The notes under the pieces: generated by a model
What the model saw: only the letters and a program-made list of their open reading frames with translations
The model's database searches: none
Told to the model about the DNA's origin: nothing
DNA from: Himantopus leucocephalus
Lineage: Eukaryota; Chordata; Aves; Charadriiformes; Recurvirostridae
Length of the DNA: 64,000 nt
Assembly (NCBI GenBank): GCA_003993805.1
Contig: RSEF01000002.1
Location: 6,089,484 to 6,153,483, forward strand
Reading direction: 5' to 3'
Made by a program: the position numbers and the translations under genes
Shown: positions 50,661 through 62,800 of the stretch, in pieces
Position numbering within the stretch: the stretch's first letter is position 1
Layout of the letters: every line of letters starts with the position of its first letter

Positions 50661-53600
50661 CCTTGAGAAAACCAGGTCCTATAGAAGCTGTGGGTAGAGA
50701 CGGCATAAAAACACCTAACTGCCATTTTCAAGAGTACCTCTGACAGAAGCCACTGGCATTTTGTTATTTGGGAAAAGGTCAGCTCATACCCCAGGAAGAA
50801 ATTTTTTAAAAAACTTCATTGGATGTTGAATTAAGTTTGTCATTCTGCTTTTTCAGATTATGTAAAGTTTAAATTAATTTTTAGCAGAAGGAAAAGTTTT
50901 AAATCCCTGTATTCTTCACTTGCTCTCTGTGAACATAATCTTCCTCCAGATAAGCCTCAGACAGATGGTTATCTTAAGTGCGCTCTCATACCAGATAATA
51001 CTGGAAACTTGGGATGAAGATGTCAAGTGACCTTATAAAAAAAGCCTCAGTGTGAGTACTCAGTTCTCTGCTCCTGGTGCAAGATCCTTGGAGTGATAAA
51101 GATCAAAGATAAGCAATAGAAAATGCTGTGGAGAACCCACTGAAAGAGCAAACCCATCTCTTGGATAATAAAAGGAAACTGGGAACACTTGAGCCATCCA
51201 AGGTCTGACACCAACATCCCATAACCCTTCCACCACCAGGCAGAGGAGGCTGTGGACTGTGAGACCCCCAGAGGTGGCCTTGACCATAGGAAGAACGAGT
51301 CCTTGTGGCCTTGTAGACTTCCTGGCACGTACTGATTTCTGCAAACAGTTAACAGGAAGGGAAGGAGAGAGGGTAGATGATGGCGAGAGAAGTATGAAAA
51401 AGTAGGAGACAGAAGGGTTAAAAATAAATCAGGATTAGAGTGACTTATATAAGAAGGCAATATAGGCTTATGGGCTAGGCTTATACAGGTATGCTGTGAA
51501 GAGAACAGGCAAGCGCAGGAAAAAGTGAGTTTTGTTATGTCCCTTTCTATCCATATTTGTCCTTATGCTAGGTACTGAGGAGCGGGTTTTGGTAGAATCT
51601 GATTCTTAGCTTGTAAAGGCTGGTAGGCAAGGGGATTGCTTTGGTTAGGACTAAAGGACCTGAAAATTTTAGAATGCTTTAATATAAGTAATAAAGGAAA
51701 AATGTAAGAAAAACATGGCTAAATCAAGAGCTGCCAAAAAAATTCAGTGCAGTTCTATGCTTGTTTTGCTGGTTAAGACGATGCATCCCCAGCAGCACTT
51801 TTAATACCCAGAAAGAGTACAGCACTGCTGGAGGGACTGTGCTGCCATACCTACACCCAACTCAAAATAGAATAATACAAACATCACCTTAAAATTCAAT
51901 GTTTTATCTCTGATGACTCTTTATTTGACTCTCAGCTTTTGTTCAGGGGCTGGTCCATTCCCATCACAGAAGTGCCCCAAGAAGAGCTTGGCAAACACTG
52001 GTCACCCACAGAAGCGAAGCAGGATCAGGGAAAAAGTTTGCAGCAGCAAAAATTCTATTTGCCTTTAAGGGGGACAACGGAGGGAAAGCGTTGAGGAGCA
52101 ATGGGAAGATGCAGCCTTTACCCTTGCAGTCGTGTCCCTTCTGCTTGCAGAACAAGTAGGCTTTGACGGTAATTGTTGCCCATTTGAATGTCTAAGGTTA
52201 TTGCCGGCGAGCTGTCTGAAGCCCATCATGTTCCTTGCTCAACCTGATCTCAACCACAACTCCATCCTGAAGCAGAAGGGAAGAGGAGGTGGGGGCATGG
52301 TTAGACAGACCTGGTTGTGACAGCGCCCTGTCCAAACCGCAGAAGAGAGGGTAGAAAAGAGGAGTCTGGGATCAGGCATCATCTTCCCGCTTTCCCACCG
52401 TATGTGGGAGTTCACCTGAAGTTCGCATCTGACTTCAAAGTGAAGTTGGAGCCGATGTGTGGGCTCATATCCATCACATCCTCTGGCTGTAATGAATTTA
52501 GCGGGGGAGCTCGTTTTGATGAAGATCACAGAGATCCGCTAGCAGGAACTGAGCAGCAGGGAAGTCTCCAGGCAGAGACAGGAAGGAGGAGGAGGTGTTT
52601 TAGGTAACACCATACATGTGGGTGTGAAACACATTGATTTTTCCAACCCCAAATCATAATGCACATATTTCAGTTATAACTCCCTGACCTTACCCAAACA
52701 AAAGCCATGAAAAGAGACTTGTTCTTGTTGAAATATTTATTATTTTTTTTAAAATAAGAGCTTAGTTCTGTTTCTTGTGGTTTTGAGCTCTCAGAGTCAC
52801 AGCAGTGGGATGAGTTTTTACAAACTACACAAACAACCACGTGTGAACGCTAAGTGAGGACCGAGGCTAAGTTTATGATATACTTTGCAGGCAAATTTGA
52901 GCTGGCTTTGACAAAGCTGAGCCAAACAATAACAGAAGCCCCATGGCCACACACACACTGCCAGCCTGGCTTACCCTCGCCTGGGCAACGCAGGGTGAAC
53001 GGGGGCTGCACACCAGCAATGCAGCAAGCTTTTTCCCCCAAATGCTGTGCAATGCTCCCTTTAAGCTCTGTGCAGGGAACACAGGACTCAAAACTGCCCC
53101 ACATTGCCTCCTCATATCTGAATGGATGACCTGGGTTGCTTTTCTCTACCACCATCCTCACGAGACAACATGGTGAGCTTGTTAGCTGTAAAGGCACTCA
53201 GGGCTATTAGGTTTTGCATCAATCTCTGCAAAGCTGGCTTTAATCAGCACTCTCCTGCCAGCCCTGCAGAGCATTCCCTGTTATATCAGGGTGGCAAAAA
53301 AAGAAAGAAAGAAGCAAGCAAAACCTGCAGCCGTCGACATGGTCTTCATAGCTGTTTGTGCGCTCTGGCTGTCTGGCCTGAAACGTGTATACAGACTGCG
53401 TCCTAAGTGCCCTGATAAGATTGGGGCTCCAGAATGTGTTGTCCTGAGAACGCTTGCTGCTGTTTATCTGTGAGCTGAAAAACTTTCCAAAGTTTCCCGG
53501 CCATCAGCCCTGACACCCTGATTCAGACCAGATGACAGGCAGATGCGATACCAAACAGCTTTCGTGCCTCGGGGCGATACTGAAGTGGCTGAGAACCCAA

Positions 53601-54229
53601 AAGCTTCGAGCGAGCTGTTGAGTCGGGTCTGCTGACATGGTGGTGGCTGTTGAAACCCGCCACCGCTGCTCTTGTGGCATCCTGTGAAAAGCATGGGATT
53701 TGTCCCCTCCCGAGACCCGGGACGCACGTCGTCTTCCTGCAGCTGGTGGTCAACCCCATCCTCCCTTCTCTTCTCCTCCAGGCTGTTGGACACAACTTAT
53801 GCGAGAATATACGCAGCATCAACTTATGAGCATATCTGTTGCGCCAGCAGAGATGTGTTTAATGTGATGGGTGTGGGAAAGATGCCAGAGGCCTTCGGTG
53901 TGGGCACCTGTGTTCTTCAAAGCGTAGGCACTTTGAAGTGCCGGTGGGTAGGGGCTATTTTAAAGCTGAGGGGATTGACATTGAGCTGTGCCTACTTTCC
54001 GATGGGGGAAATGCTGAGCAACCTCCCAGCGGGCTGCTCACTGCTGTGCGCCCAGGACCACCCACCCACAGCCTGCCTCTCTCTGATTTGCTGACATTAT
54101 CCTGATTTATTCGATGTTTAAGTCATTTATACGGAAAAATAATTTCTGGATTCATTTTTCCATTTTTCAGCCAAAAAAAAAAAAAAAAGATCTTCTAAAA
54201 GGAAAACTTAATCTTCTTACTGTATGCAT
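50661..54229. other. Unique non-coding DNA
   Basis: There is no supported gene. A purine-rich AAAGAAAG tract lies at 53,296-53,314. CpG density is mildly raised at 53,490-53,740. A poly-A run occurs at 54,173-54,188. Confidence 0.65.
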
Positions 54230-54350
54230 CCCTATAAATCCTTACATACTCAGTGGGGTGTTGTGTGGTTTAATGGCTTAATTAGTTAATGTTTATAAAG
54301 CACTTCTGATATCTTTGCATGAAAGATGCTATAGAAGCACAAACTTACAA
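54230..54350 (+). mobile_element. MIR-family SINE, 3' half
   Basis: 'ctcagtggggtgttgtg', 'gcttaattagttaatgttta', 'taaagcacttctgatatctt' and 'gatgctatagaagcac' follow in order the 3' half of the sauropsid MIR consensus as I recall it. That part of the consensus has the conserved 'aaagcgctttgagatcc' segment. The 5' half is not recognisable. Confidence 0.62.
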
Positions 54351-55264
54351 TATTTTCACTACCCAGTTAAGATCAAGCAACCTATAGGAAAGAGATTTAT
54401 TTACATAACTTAAGCATTTTAAAACCCTTCTATAGCTTGTGAAAACTCAAAGAAGAAATCAGACTGGCTGCTGCCTCCACCTACCATCTGCTGACTGTCC
54501 TGGAAGTTTCTGGTAACCCATGTCCTACAGGAAGGGAAAGTATTTTCTACAAGAAGCCGGTGTTTTTCAATCCTGCGCAGTCTGCAGGGTGGTGAAATGT
54601 GCTTGGCACGGGGGCTGCCCGCAGAGCCCCGCAGTGTGAATTCCAGACACTAGTAGCACTAGAGAAACCACGTGGAGGGTCTGGAGTTAGGCACTATTTC
54701 TGGAACTCCTCCTCATCAAACAAGCTAAAAATAGCAATAAATGCCCCAGGTCCTTTGCTAGAGGGGTAGCAACCAGGGCCCACCAGATCTAGCTCCCACC
54801 TATGCAGGTCCGACTCTGGAATACAGGTCTACATGAAGCTATTTTCTTTCTTTTCGTTCATGTCTCTGATGTCCATTAGTAGCAGCGGTTTTGATCGGTA
54901 ATTTAGATGCTTTTTGGATCCCAAGCAAACACGGAGACATCGTTTTCCCCCCATGGGTGTAGCTTTGCACTTACGGCTGAAGTCTCTAATCCTCTTCCCA
55001 GCTAAGCTGGGAACCTAGCTTGTGCCACCACCACGCAGCCAATTTCTGACAGAGGTGGGCAAAAAGCCTCTGTTTCGGAGAAATAGCTGCCGCTCCTCAG
55101 GAAAGAAGTCTTGGAGCTGGAATGGGTATTCTAAGAAAATGTCAGCTCAAAGCGGGGGCCGAGGGCAGCAAAAACCCTCTTAGGCATTACTGGGAGAGAT
55201 ATCAATGTGCTGCTCCGTAAATGTGGGGTGAGTCTCTATCGTGCCTGGTTCCCGTCTCCCCCTT
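54351..55264. other. Unique non-coding DNA
   Basis: I recognise nothing in this interval. Confidence 0.65.
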
Positions 55265-55600
55265 GCTCAAAAGATGCTGCTGAGTTGATGCAGAGAAGGG
55301 TGACAGGCAGGATCAAAGGTATGAAACAGCTCCCATGTGGGGAAGGATTTAATAGACTGGGACTCTTCTGCCTGCAGGGCAGATAAACTGAAGAAGGATG
55401 TGATAGAGGGGTATAAAATCATGACTGGCCTGGAAAAAATGAATAGGGAAGGAGACTCTGACTCCTCTGATCCAAGGACTAGCGAGGTGTCAAATAAACC
55501 AGCAAGTGGCAGTTGGGAAGGAAATAAAATGAGATATTCTGCATCCTTCATGCACCTCAGTTTTGGAGCTTGGACCGCGGGACACTGCAGATATGTTTTT
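55265..55600 (+). mobile_element. Old CR1 LINE fragment
   Basis: 'gagaagggtgacaggcagga', 'gaaacagctcccatgtgggg', 'aggatttaatagactgggac', 'gatgtgatagaggggtataa' and 'aatcatgactggcctggaa' follow, in order, the 3' coding part of an old amniote CR1 lineage in sense orientation. The later part is too decayed to delimit. It has no avian ATTCTATG tail, which fits an older lineage than the 29.8-kb copy. Confidence 0.82.
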
Positions 55601-58559
55601 TCGCATGGGTTCAAAAGGCAACAGCACAAGCTGACGGATGAAAAGTCCTCCAAGGATTGCTGAGCATAGAGGTTTTGCTGGGTGCCGCAGGGCACTGCCC
55701 CTTTCTGCTCATCCTGTTTTTGCTTATCGGCGAAGGTGGGACACTCAGCAAGACAGATCTCTGGTTTGGTACAGTGCAGGGATTTTTATGTTTCTGTCAT
55801 GCAACATTTATTCGCCAAAAATGAGCAGTTTCCTGTTAGTGTCTCAAGATGGCAGCTCTATTTTTACACATCAGGAGTGAGCCCAAGACACAGCATTGGG
55901 AGTGATCTCTGCCTGCTTGAGCAGGTCCTCTGTGATGGTGCTCACCCAGCCACATAATGGGCCTCCTTCACACGGGCAAGCAGCGTAACTCCAGCTATGC
56001 ATTTTGGTGATTCATCCATATTTTCTCTGTGAGGCTTTCTGTAAAGGATTTCAGCCACAAAATATTATTTAAGCATTTTTCAGGCAGCATTGCTTTAGCT
56101 CTGCAGCCCTGGGAGATGCTGTTCCCTCCACGTTATGGGCATGGGTGCAGAAATAGGACTGGCTCCAGTCGCCAGGAAAGCCCCAAGTTCAGCACCAGCC
56201 CATGTTTAGGTTTCTCCTATTCAAACTCTGTGGATGACTAGACAACTTAACCACAAGGACGGTCTTAAAATGCATTTGCAATACAAAACCTTTGTGACCT
56301 ACTCAAGAGCACCCACTGAGCCCTGGCCAAAGGCAGGAGCTGAACACTCATTTTCCGTATCGTATTTGCTTACCTTCCTTTTGATTTTATAATTAAATCA
56401 AGGCTCATCCTTCATCCTTGATGTGAGGACATGAAAAAATCCTTACTGATCTACTTCCTGATTCTATTCCTCTAAAATCACTTCCAAAACTTGGGGTGAC
56501 CATTCCCCTTAACTGTGACCAGTTACCATTTCCTTCTCTCTTCCTTCAGCTACAGTTCCATTTTGCTGGACTTCTAAATTGTAGTCACAAGATGACTCTG
56601 ATCTTGCTCTCAGCTATATCTATATAAATTTCAAAAATCACTTCTGCCTTTGATCCAGGTTGCCAGCGTGAAGAATCTGGCTCTGAAGTATGGACAGGGG
56701 ATATAGCCAAAAAATGAAAAGCTGATATAGTTCCAAATCCAAAGTTATCCACAGACGATCTTAGTCTTCTGGCTCACTAGAGACGGTCAGGTGCAGATCC
56801 ACATGTGTCTTCACTGTTAGTGAAATTTGGAGCCATCTCATGCTCTGTTTTTAGTGTAGGCAAAATGCAACAACAAAACAAATTCATTCAATCTCTTACT
56901 TATTGTTTTGATTATATAAATTCTGTCCTCTCTCCTTCACTGACCGTATTTTCACTCTTTCATAGCATAGGCCTTTCAAACACTACAGTGCTTCTAATCC
57001 GACATTGTTTCGGCCCTATATATCCCCGTATACATTAGGATAGCACAGGGTTTGGATAACAAAGTAAATCCTTTGGTTTTGAAGCCACTCTTTAGTTTAT
57101 CACTTTCTTATTTGGAGATCATTTAGGGCTCCCCCTCAGCTTTGAAATTACAGCCTATATATTTGCAGCTATTTTGTCCCTCAAAACACCTTGTCACTGA
57201 ATTATTTCATGCAGGAACTTTCTTATAACTTATCTCCTCCTCTGACTTGTTCACACTTAAAGGTCACAGTCCTCTACCTCTGATATCACCAGCTCTCGCC
57301 GCAGAAAGGGTCGGAGTCCCCAACTGCGGCAGGAATTTGAGGAGGAGGAGACAAAGGACTCCAGGACAAAAGCATCTCTTTTTTTCAGATAAATTATGGG
57401 CTGTTGAAGAGCACAGAAAAGGGTGTAGGATGAAGGGGATGAGAGCGTGGGGTTGCAGCTTCAAGTGGGCAGCCAGGCAGCACGGATGTTGCCAACCAGG
57501 GCTCGGGATGGAACGCGGACCTGTGCCCCACCTCTCGCCTGCCCGCGACGTGGTCTTTGCTGCCCGTCTCCCCTTTCTGAGCAACGTGTCACTCAGAAGA
57601 CACTTCACCTGGGTGGCCGCCCCTACCCTGCCCACCCGATAGCATGATGCTCTGTGATGGGCCTTTTACATGCAGCCTGCAAAATGTTCGATGGGGTATC
57701 TGTACTTGTGATGGGAGCCCAAGACAGGGGTGAAGTCAAAACACTTGCGTCTTGTCTTTAAACTGAATACACCCCCAAAAAAACCATTAAGGGGTTTCAA
57801 ATCTCTGAGCTGATTTTAGAACAGGAAGATCTCTTAGGCAAAATAAAGGGGGACTTGCTGGGTGAGATAAAGGGAAGTAAAAGAGGTTGGAGGTGGACTT
57901 GGTTAACAATTTTGTTCCTGAAGGTCTTTCAGCTGCTCAGACCCTACAGCCAGGTGGGCTCAGCTGTACCCACATGTCCTACTTCCAAGGTCAAAATCAA
58001 CTAGAAAAGCTCCCAGTGTCCAGATTTAGACTGGAATCCAAAACACATGAGGGACAAGTTAATTTTGCCTCTGATAAAAGGGGAGGCCCGGCCAGCAAAT
58101 TTTGCTCTCCTTTCAGTAGCAAGTGGAAAGGAAAGGCAAGGAATATTCTCCGAGGAGACCTATACAGGTTACAAAGTCCAGGTTTCCATTTGGCTGGAAA
58201 TATGTTAAAGCTAAATGACTTTCATTTGGAAAAAGCGAAGCTTAAGTGAGAGGATGCAGTGTTTTACCAGGCTTTAAAAGTAATAAAAACCATTGTAGAG
58301 GCTCTGCAAAAAGCCAAAGCAGCAGGTTCTCCCAAACTAAAGCATATTCCAGCACGACATACTATGCAGGGAGGCAGACAGGCAGGCGATGCTAGAATGA
58401 CAGAGAAAGAGATGGAAGGGCATTTATAGATAAACAGGGATCTGTAAATATTAAATGTGAGTCTTAATGGACTTGTATTCTCTGCCAAAAAATTGACAGG
58501 GGAAGAGGATTAGCGAGCAGTTTGGCACAAAGTCCTCCATGTACAAAGCAGATTTTCTG
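55601..58559. other. Unique non-coding DNA
   Basis: There is no gene that I can support. Two overlapping frames of more than 120 codons on opposite strands at 57,247-57,642 sit in a slightly GC-rich segment and look like chance. Confidence 0.65.
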
Positions 58560-58564
58560 GACAT

Positions 58565-58748
58565 GGACCTGTTGGAGTGGGTCCAGAGGAGGCCACAAAG
58601 ANNNNNNNNNNNNNNNNNNNNNNNNNNNNNNNNNNNNNNNNNNNNNNNNNNNNNNNNNNNNNNNNNNNNNNNNNNNNNNNNNNNNNNNNNNNNNNNNNNN
58701 NTGCCTTCTGACCTAAACCATTCTGTGATTCTATGATTCTATGATTCT
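58565..58748 (+). mobile_element. CR1 LINE 3' end with assembly gap
   Basis: 'gacctgttggagtgggtcca' and 'gaggaggccacaaaga' are CR1 sequence in sense orientation, the same block that starts the 29.8-kb copy. After the N run come 'ctaaaccattctgtgattct' and repeated ATTCTATG units, the CR1 3' tail. In the 29.8-kb copy these blocks are over 400 bases apart, so the gap hides more than its nominal 100 bases. Confidence 0.92.
58602..58701. other. Assembly gap (100 N)
   Basis: This placeholder of 100 N lies inside a CR1 element and its true length is unknown. Confidence 0.99.
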
Positions 58749-59269
58749 GCAATTAGAAGGATCTGTTATTTGAGAAAAACATTTATTTGGGTAATCTAAA
58801 GACCTTTGCTGAAAATCTGCATCTTGCACACACATGCTAACTTGCAAAATATTTGCTTTTTTCCTTTCCATAATGAGCAGAGACTGAGATCTGCCCCACT
58901 GGTCTGAAATAGATTCTGCTTCTGTAAAGACTATTTAAGCACTGTTATTGTGAAGTGGTACGGACGTGCTAGGATTTACTGGTGATTTCCAATAGATCTA
59001 CGTGAATAGTTGCTTTGCTCCATTATTGCAAAAGGAGAAAACTTTGAGGGGTAAGCAGAGTATTAAATAAAAACTTATTTTGAGGGTTTTTTTCTAACTC
59101 AAAGCTGCGCTGTGCTTTGTTTTGTTCTGTTTTTCCCGTCGGTGTAAGTTCACAGCAAATGCACTGGAAAAAGGAACACCTGTGTTAATAACTGAGCAAT
59201 GCTTTGGGGGGTGTCACTCTAATGCACGACGTCTCGTTTGCATCTAGAGAGTGTCACCGGGTGCCTGGC
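58749..59269. other. Unique non-coding DNA
   Basis: This is AT-rich sequence between the CR1 copy and the LTR, with no recognised feature. Confidence 0.65.
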
Positions 59270-59860
59270 TGTAGGTTTTGGCTGGGATAGAGCTAATTTT
59301 CTTCACAGTAGCTCGTACAGTGCTGTGCTTTTAATTTGTGACCGAAACAGTGTTGATAACACAGGGATGTTTTAATTATTGCTGAGCAGTGCTTACACAC
59401 AGCCAAGGCTTTTTCCATTCCTCATACCACCCCGCCAGCGAGTGGGCTGGGAGTGCACAAGAGATTGGGAGGGGACACAGCTGGGACAGCTGACCCCAAA
59501 TGACCAAAGGGACATCCCACACCATACGACATCTTGCTTAGCAATACGAACTGGGGAAGAATGAAGAACTGGGGGATATTCAGAGTGATGGCATTTTTCT
59601 TCCCAACTCACCATTATGCATGATGGAGACCTGCTTTTCTGAAGATGGCTGAACACCTCTCTGCTGGTGGGAAGCGATGAAAAAATTCCTTATTTTGTTT
59701 TGCTTGTGCGTAGAGCTTTTGCTTTACCTATTAAACTGCCTTTATCTCAGCCCATGGGTTTTCTCACTCTTACCTTTCTGAGTCTTCCCCATCCCACTGC
59801 GGGGGGAGTGAGCGAGCGGCTGCGTGGGGCTGAGCTGCCCGCTGGGATTAAACCACGACA
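59270..59860 (+). mobile_element. Solo LTR of an avian endogenous retrovirus
   Basis: About 591 bases begin TGTAGGTTTTGGCTGGGATA and end TTAAACCACGACA, giving the TG...CA ends of an LTR. An ATTAAA poly(A) signal lies at 59,730. The sequence matches a high-copy LTR family that I recall from many non-galliform bird genomes. The flanking pentamers CTGGC (59,265-59,269) and CTGGG (59,861-59,865) differ at one base and look like a decayed 5-bp target-site duplication, which would suit an ERVL-type integrase. No internal retroviral sequence or second LTR lies nearby, so the provirus was removed by recombination between its LTRs. The subfamily is not certain. Confidence 0.85.
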
Positions 59861-62800
59861 CTGGGAAATGGCATTTCCCCAGCAGCACTCCTGGTTCTCC
59901 GCATCTCTAAAACAACTTGGCCGTTACAGGTTGCTGTAGCAACTTCATTAAGTTCAAGCTGAATGGAGCTGATTATGTCCCAAGATAGCAGCCACCTAAA
60001 TTTGCGTTCCCCACTGCCTGGCACAACTGTGACCTCCAAGCAAATTATTGCTCTTCTCAGTGGGAGCAGAAGCAACCACCCACGAGCCTCACAAGCTGTG
60101 AATTTGCTATCTTCGTTGTATATATATTATAGAAAAACTCAGTCTTGACTCCTTCCTTGCACTGTCTGAACTGTCATTTTAATCAGCATTACTAAACTAT
60201 CCAGGAGCATGAAATGCTCATGGGCTGCTGTGGGTTTAGTTTTTCTATACCATTTTTGTACATTCCAGTCTATCATCTCTACCTGGCAGCTTCTGTCCAT
60301 CCCAGGTAGGACTCTGCAACACAAACACATCCTATGCAGAAACAATGTTGGGGTGTTTACCTTTTTTCTTCCTAAGTAAATTTTTATTCTGCTTACAAAA
60401 TAAAATTAAAAATCTGAAATCAAGTGTTCAACAAGTTGAAGCCAAATATTTTGAAGTAAGAATTGCTGATTTGGTAAGCAGCAATTTCAGGTCTGCCAAA
60501 CTTGAGAATTTTCAGATATTTAGATAGATGTATATCATGAAGCCCCAGATAAGCACACCTGGATTGTGTGCAGTGATCTGATCACTACTTTATCCGTCCA
60601 TCTTTACCAAGGGAAAACTAATAAAACAATTCATTCATTTTAGTAGATACATGTTTTTAAGAAACCTCTCAAAGTGCAGTTTCAAAAATACCAAATATCC
60701 GTTTGTTCCATTATATTAAGACTCCATCACCATTACGCCAATGCTGTATTTTGCTGCTGCTGTTATTAAGCTCTCCGATGTTTACTTAAGATAAAATCAC
60801 TGCATTTCAGATTATTTAACACCCAAATGAAATTGAGTTTGTTCATCCCGCTGAGTTGCTAGGCAGCCATTACCGAGCATCATGCATTTCTGATGTGTCT
60901 GTTAGCAGGTGAAATTATTGAAGGAAGTCTAAATAAAAAGAGCAAAACTGAACAGATATATTTTTTAAGTCAGGTACCTGCTTAGCATGCGTGCTTTTGT
61001 ACCCATGTAAGCAACTACGTGTACTTCAAACACGTAACTCCTCACACAGAGTGCCTAAGTGTCCGTTGCACGGACAAGCGAGTGTCGTCTGTGTCTGTGA
61101 TTTCCATCCACGTTTATTCAGCTGCAAGCACATATAATCCTTAAGCTTTTAAAAATTAATGCAGAGCAATGCTTGGAGGAATGCAGTACGTTGTGGCACA
61201 GTGGGTCTCCCGCCCAGGCACGTAGGGCACCTCCTGGAACGTTACTGAGGACCAATCCCAACAAAGGATTAAGCATTTAAATGTGATTTAGGCAGGTTTA
61301 GGCACTGAAACTGCAAGAAGGGAGGAGGCCGGAGAACTGTCCACCTCTTCTGTGTAAAACGGGCCACTGTGCTCCTCGGATTAGTTCAGGTTTAGTCTAT
61401 TGCCTGCTTAATGCAATAGCAAATAAACAGCTTGAAGAACAGGAGCTGCAGCAGAGGCTACTCTGCTCCTGCAAGAGCGTGTGAACCACAGAGTTTCTGA
61501 GCAGTAAATTATGCAATTAGCGTGCAGTAAGATACACTAGTTATGTTGGTGTTCAGAAACTTTTAAGCATTTTTTTCCCTTTTGGAAATCTCAGATGGAG
61601 ACAAGTTGCTACCCAGTTCCCTCCCACTCTCCCCTACAGAGCAAAGCCACAAGAGATCGGCTCCTCTTGTATTACACGACAATCTCCAGAAGAAAAAATT
61701 CAGCCTGGGAGTTTTAGAAGCTTCAGAACAGCTCAAGTTTTTCATCTTACGAAGTGCACCATACCGGTAATTATGAATTAAATGGAAAAAAATGTAGAAA
61801 TCTTAGTACTGGCATAAGTTTTGCAAAAGCTCAAGAGGAGACTGTCTCCACTGTCAGAGGAGATTTGGGTTTAGTAATATGCCAGACTGATACTATTTCT
61901 GATACTTTTTTTTTTGCAAAACGTATGGCTGACCATACAAGTCATGATCCCACCCCAAAATTACCAGTTGCTAAGATATCCCTTCACAGCGTACTCTGGC
62001 ATACGTGTCGGTACATGAGAAACAAGGTAGAGGTTATATTGATGAAGGAATGGGGATCATGGAGAAAGGCGCACTGCTTTACTGGGAAAAGGAGAATTTC
62101 CCTGCTGGGCGGTGACTTGGCACTGGGCCCTCTGGGTCTGGCTTGTGAACAGCATCCTTTGCTGGAGCACCGTGGGCTTTACAAAGTTGGATTTATTCAG
62201 AATTGTTCTTCAGCTGCACAGTGATTATAATAAAGTTCAAAAAGAGATGTGTGTCAGAAAATGTAGCAACCAGTCACTTCGTATTTTTTTGTTTTGAAAT
62301 GTAAAATAGCTCCGTTGAGCTGAGCCTGACAGGACTGGAATTTTGTCATAAATTTACAAGTTCTGGACTTGGAAGAAATACTTCATATTTATTTAAAAAA
62401 AAAAATCTTTGGAGAAACAGAGTTCTGTAGATATAAACAACATTCTGAAAATGCCTTAACAACATGTCATTTTGTTCTGGTAGTATCTACACTAAGTGCT
62501 TTTCATCAGTTTATTTGAAGATGAAAGAACACACTTGGAAAAAAAAAAAAAGTTAAGTAATTGTTTTGGAAGTGGGGGTGGGAAAAAAAAAACCCTAAAG
62601 ATGTGCCAGGTTTCACATGCAAACTACAGGTTGGTTTGACTAAGTGCAAATGTCTGTGTCTGGTCGGGGCACCAGCCGGCACAAGCAGCAAGGAGCAAAG
62701 CTCTTTATGGTGTCCATGGCCTGGCTCCGTCACAGCACCTAAACCAGGGCAGAAGAATGGTGCTAGGAGGGCTTGTGTCCCTCCAGCGACTTCAACAGGA

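Noticed and set aside
59270..59860. Full provirus at the LTR
   Set aside because: No internal retroviral sequence or second LTR is present within the window on either side.
61754..62224. 156-codon plus-strand open frame
   Set aside because: There is no similarity that I recognise, no retroelement domain, and no start or splice context.
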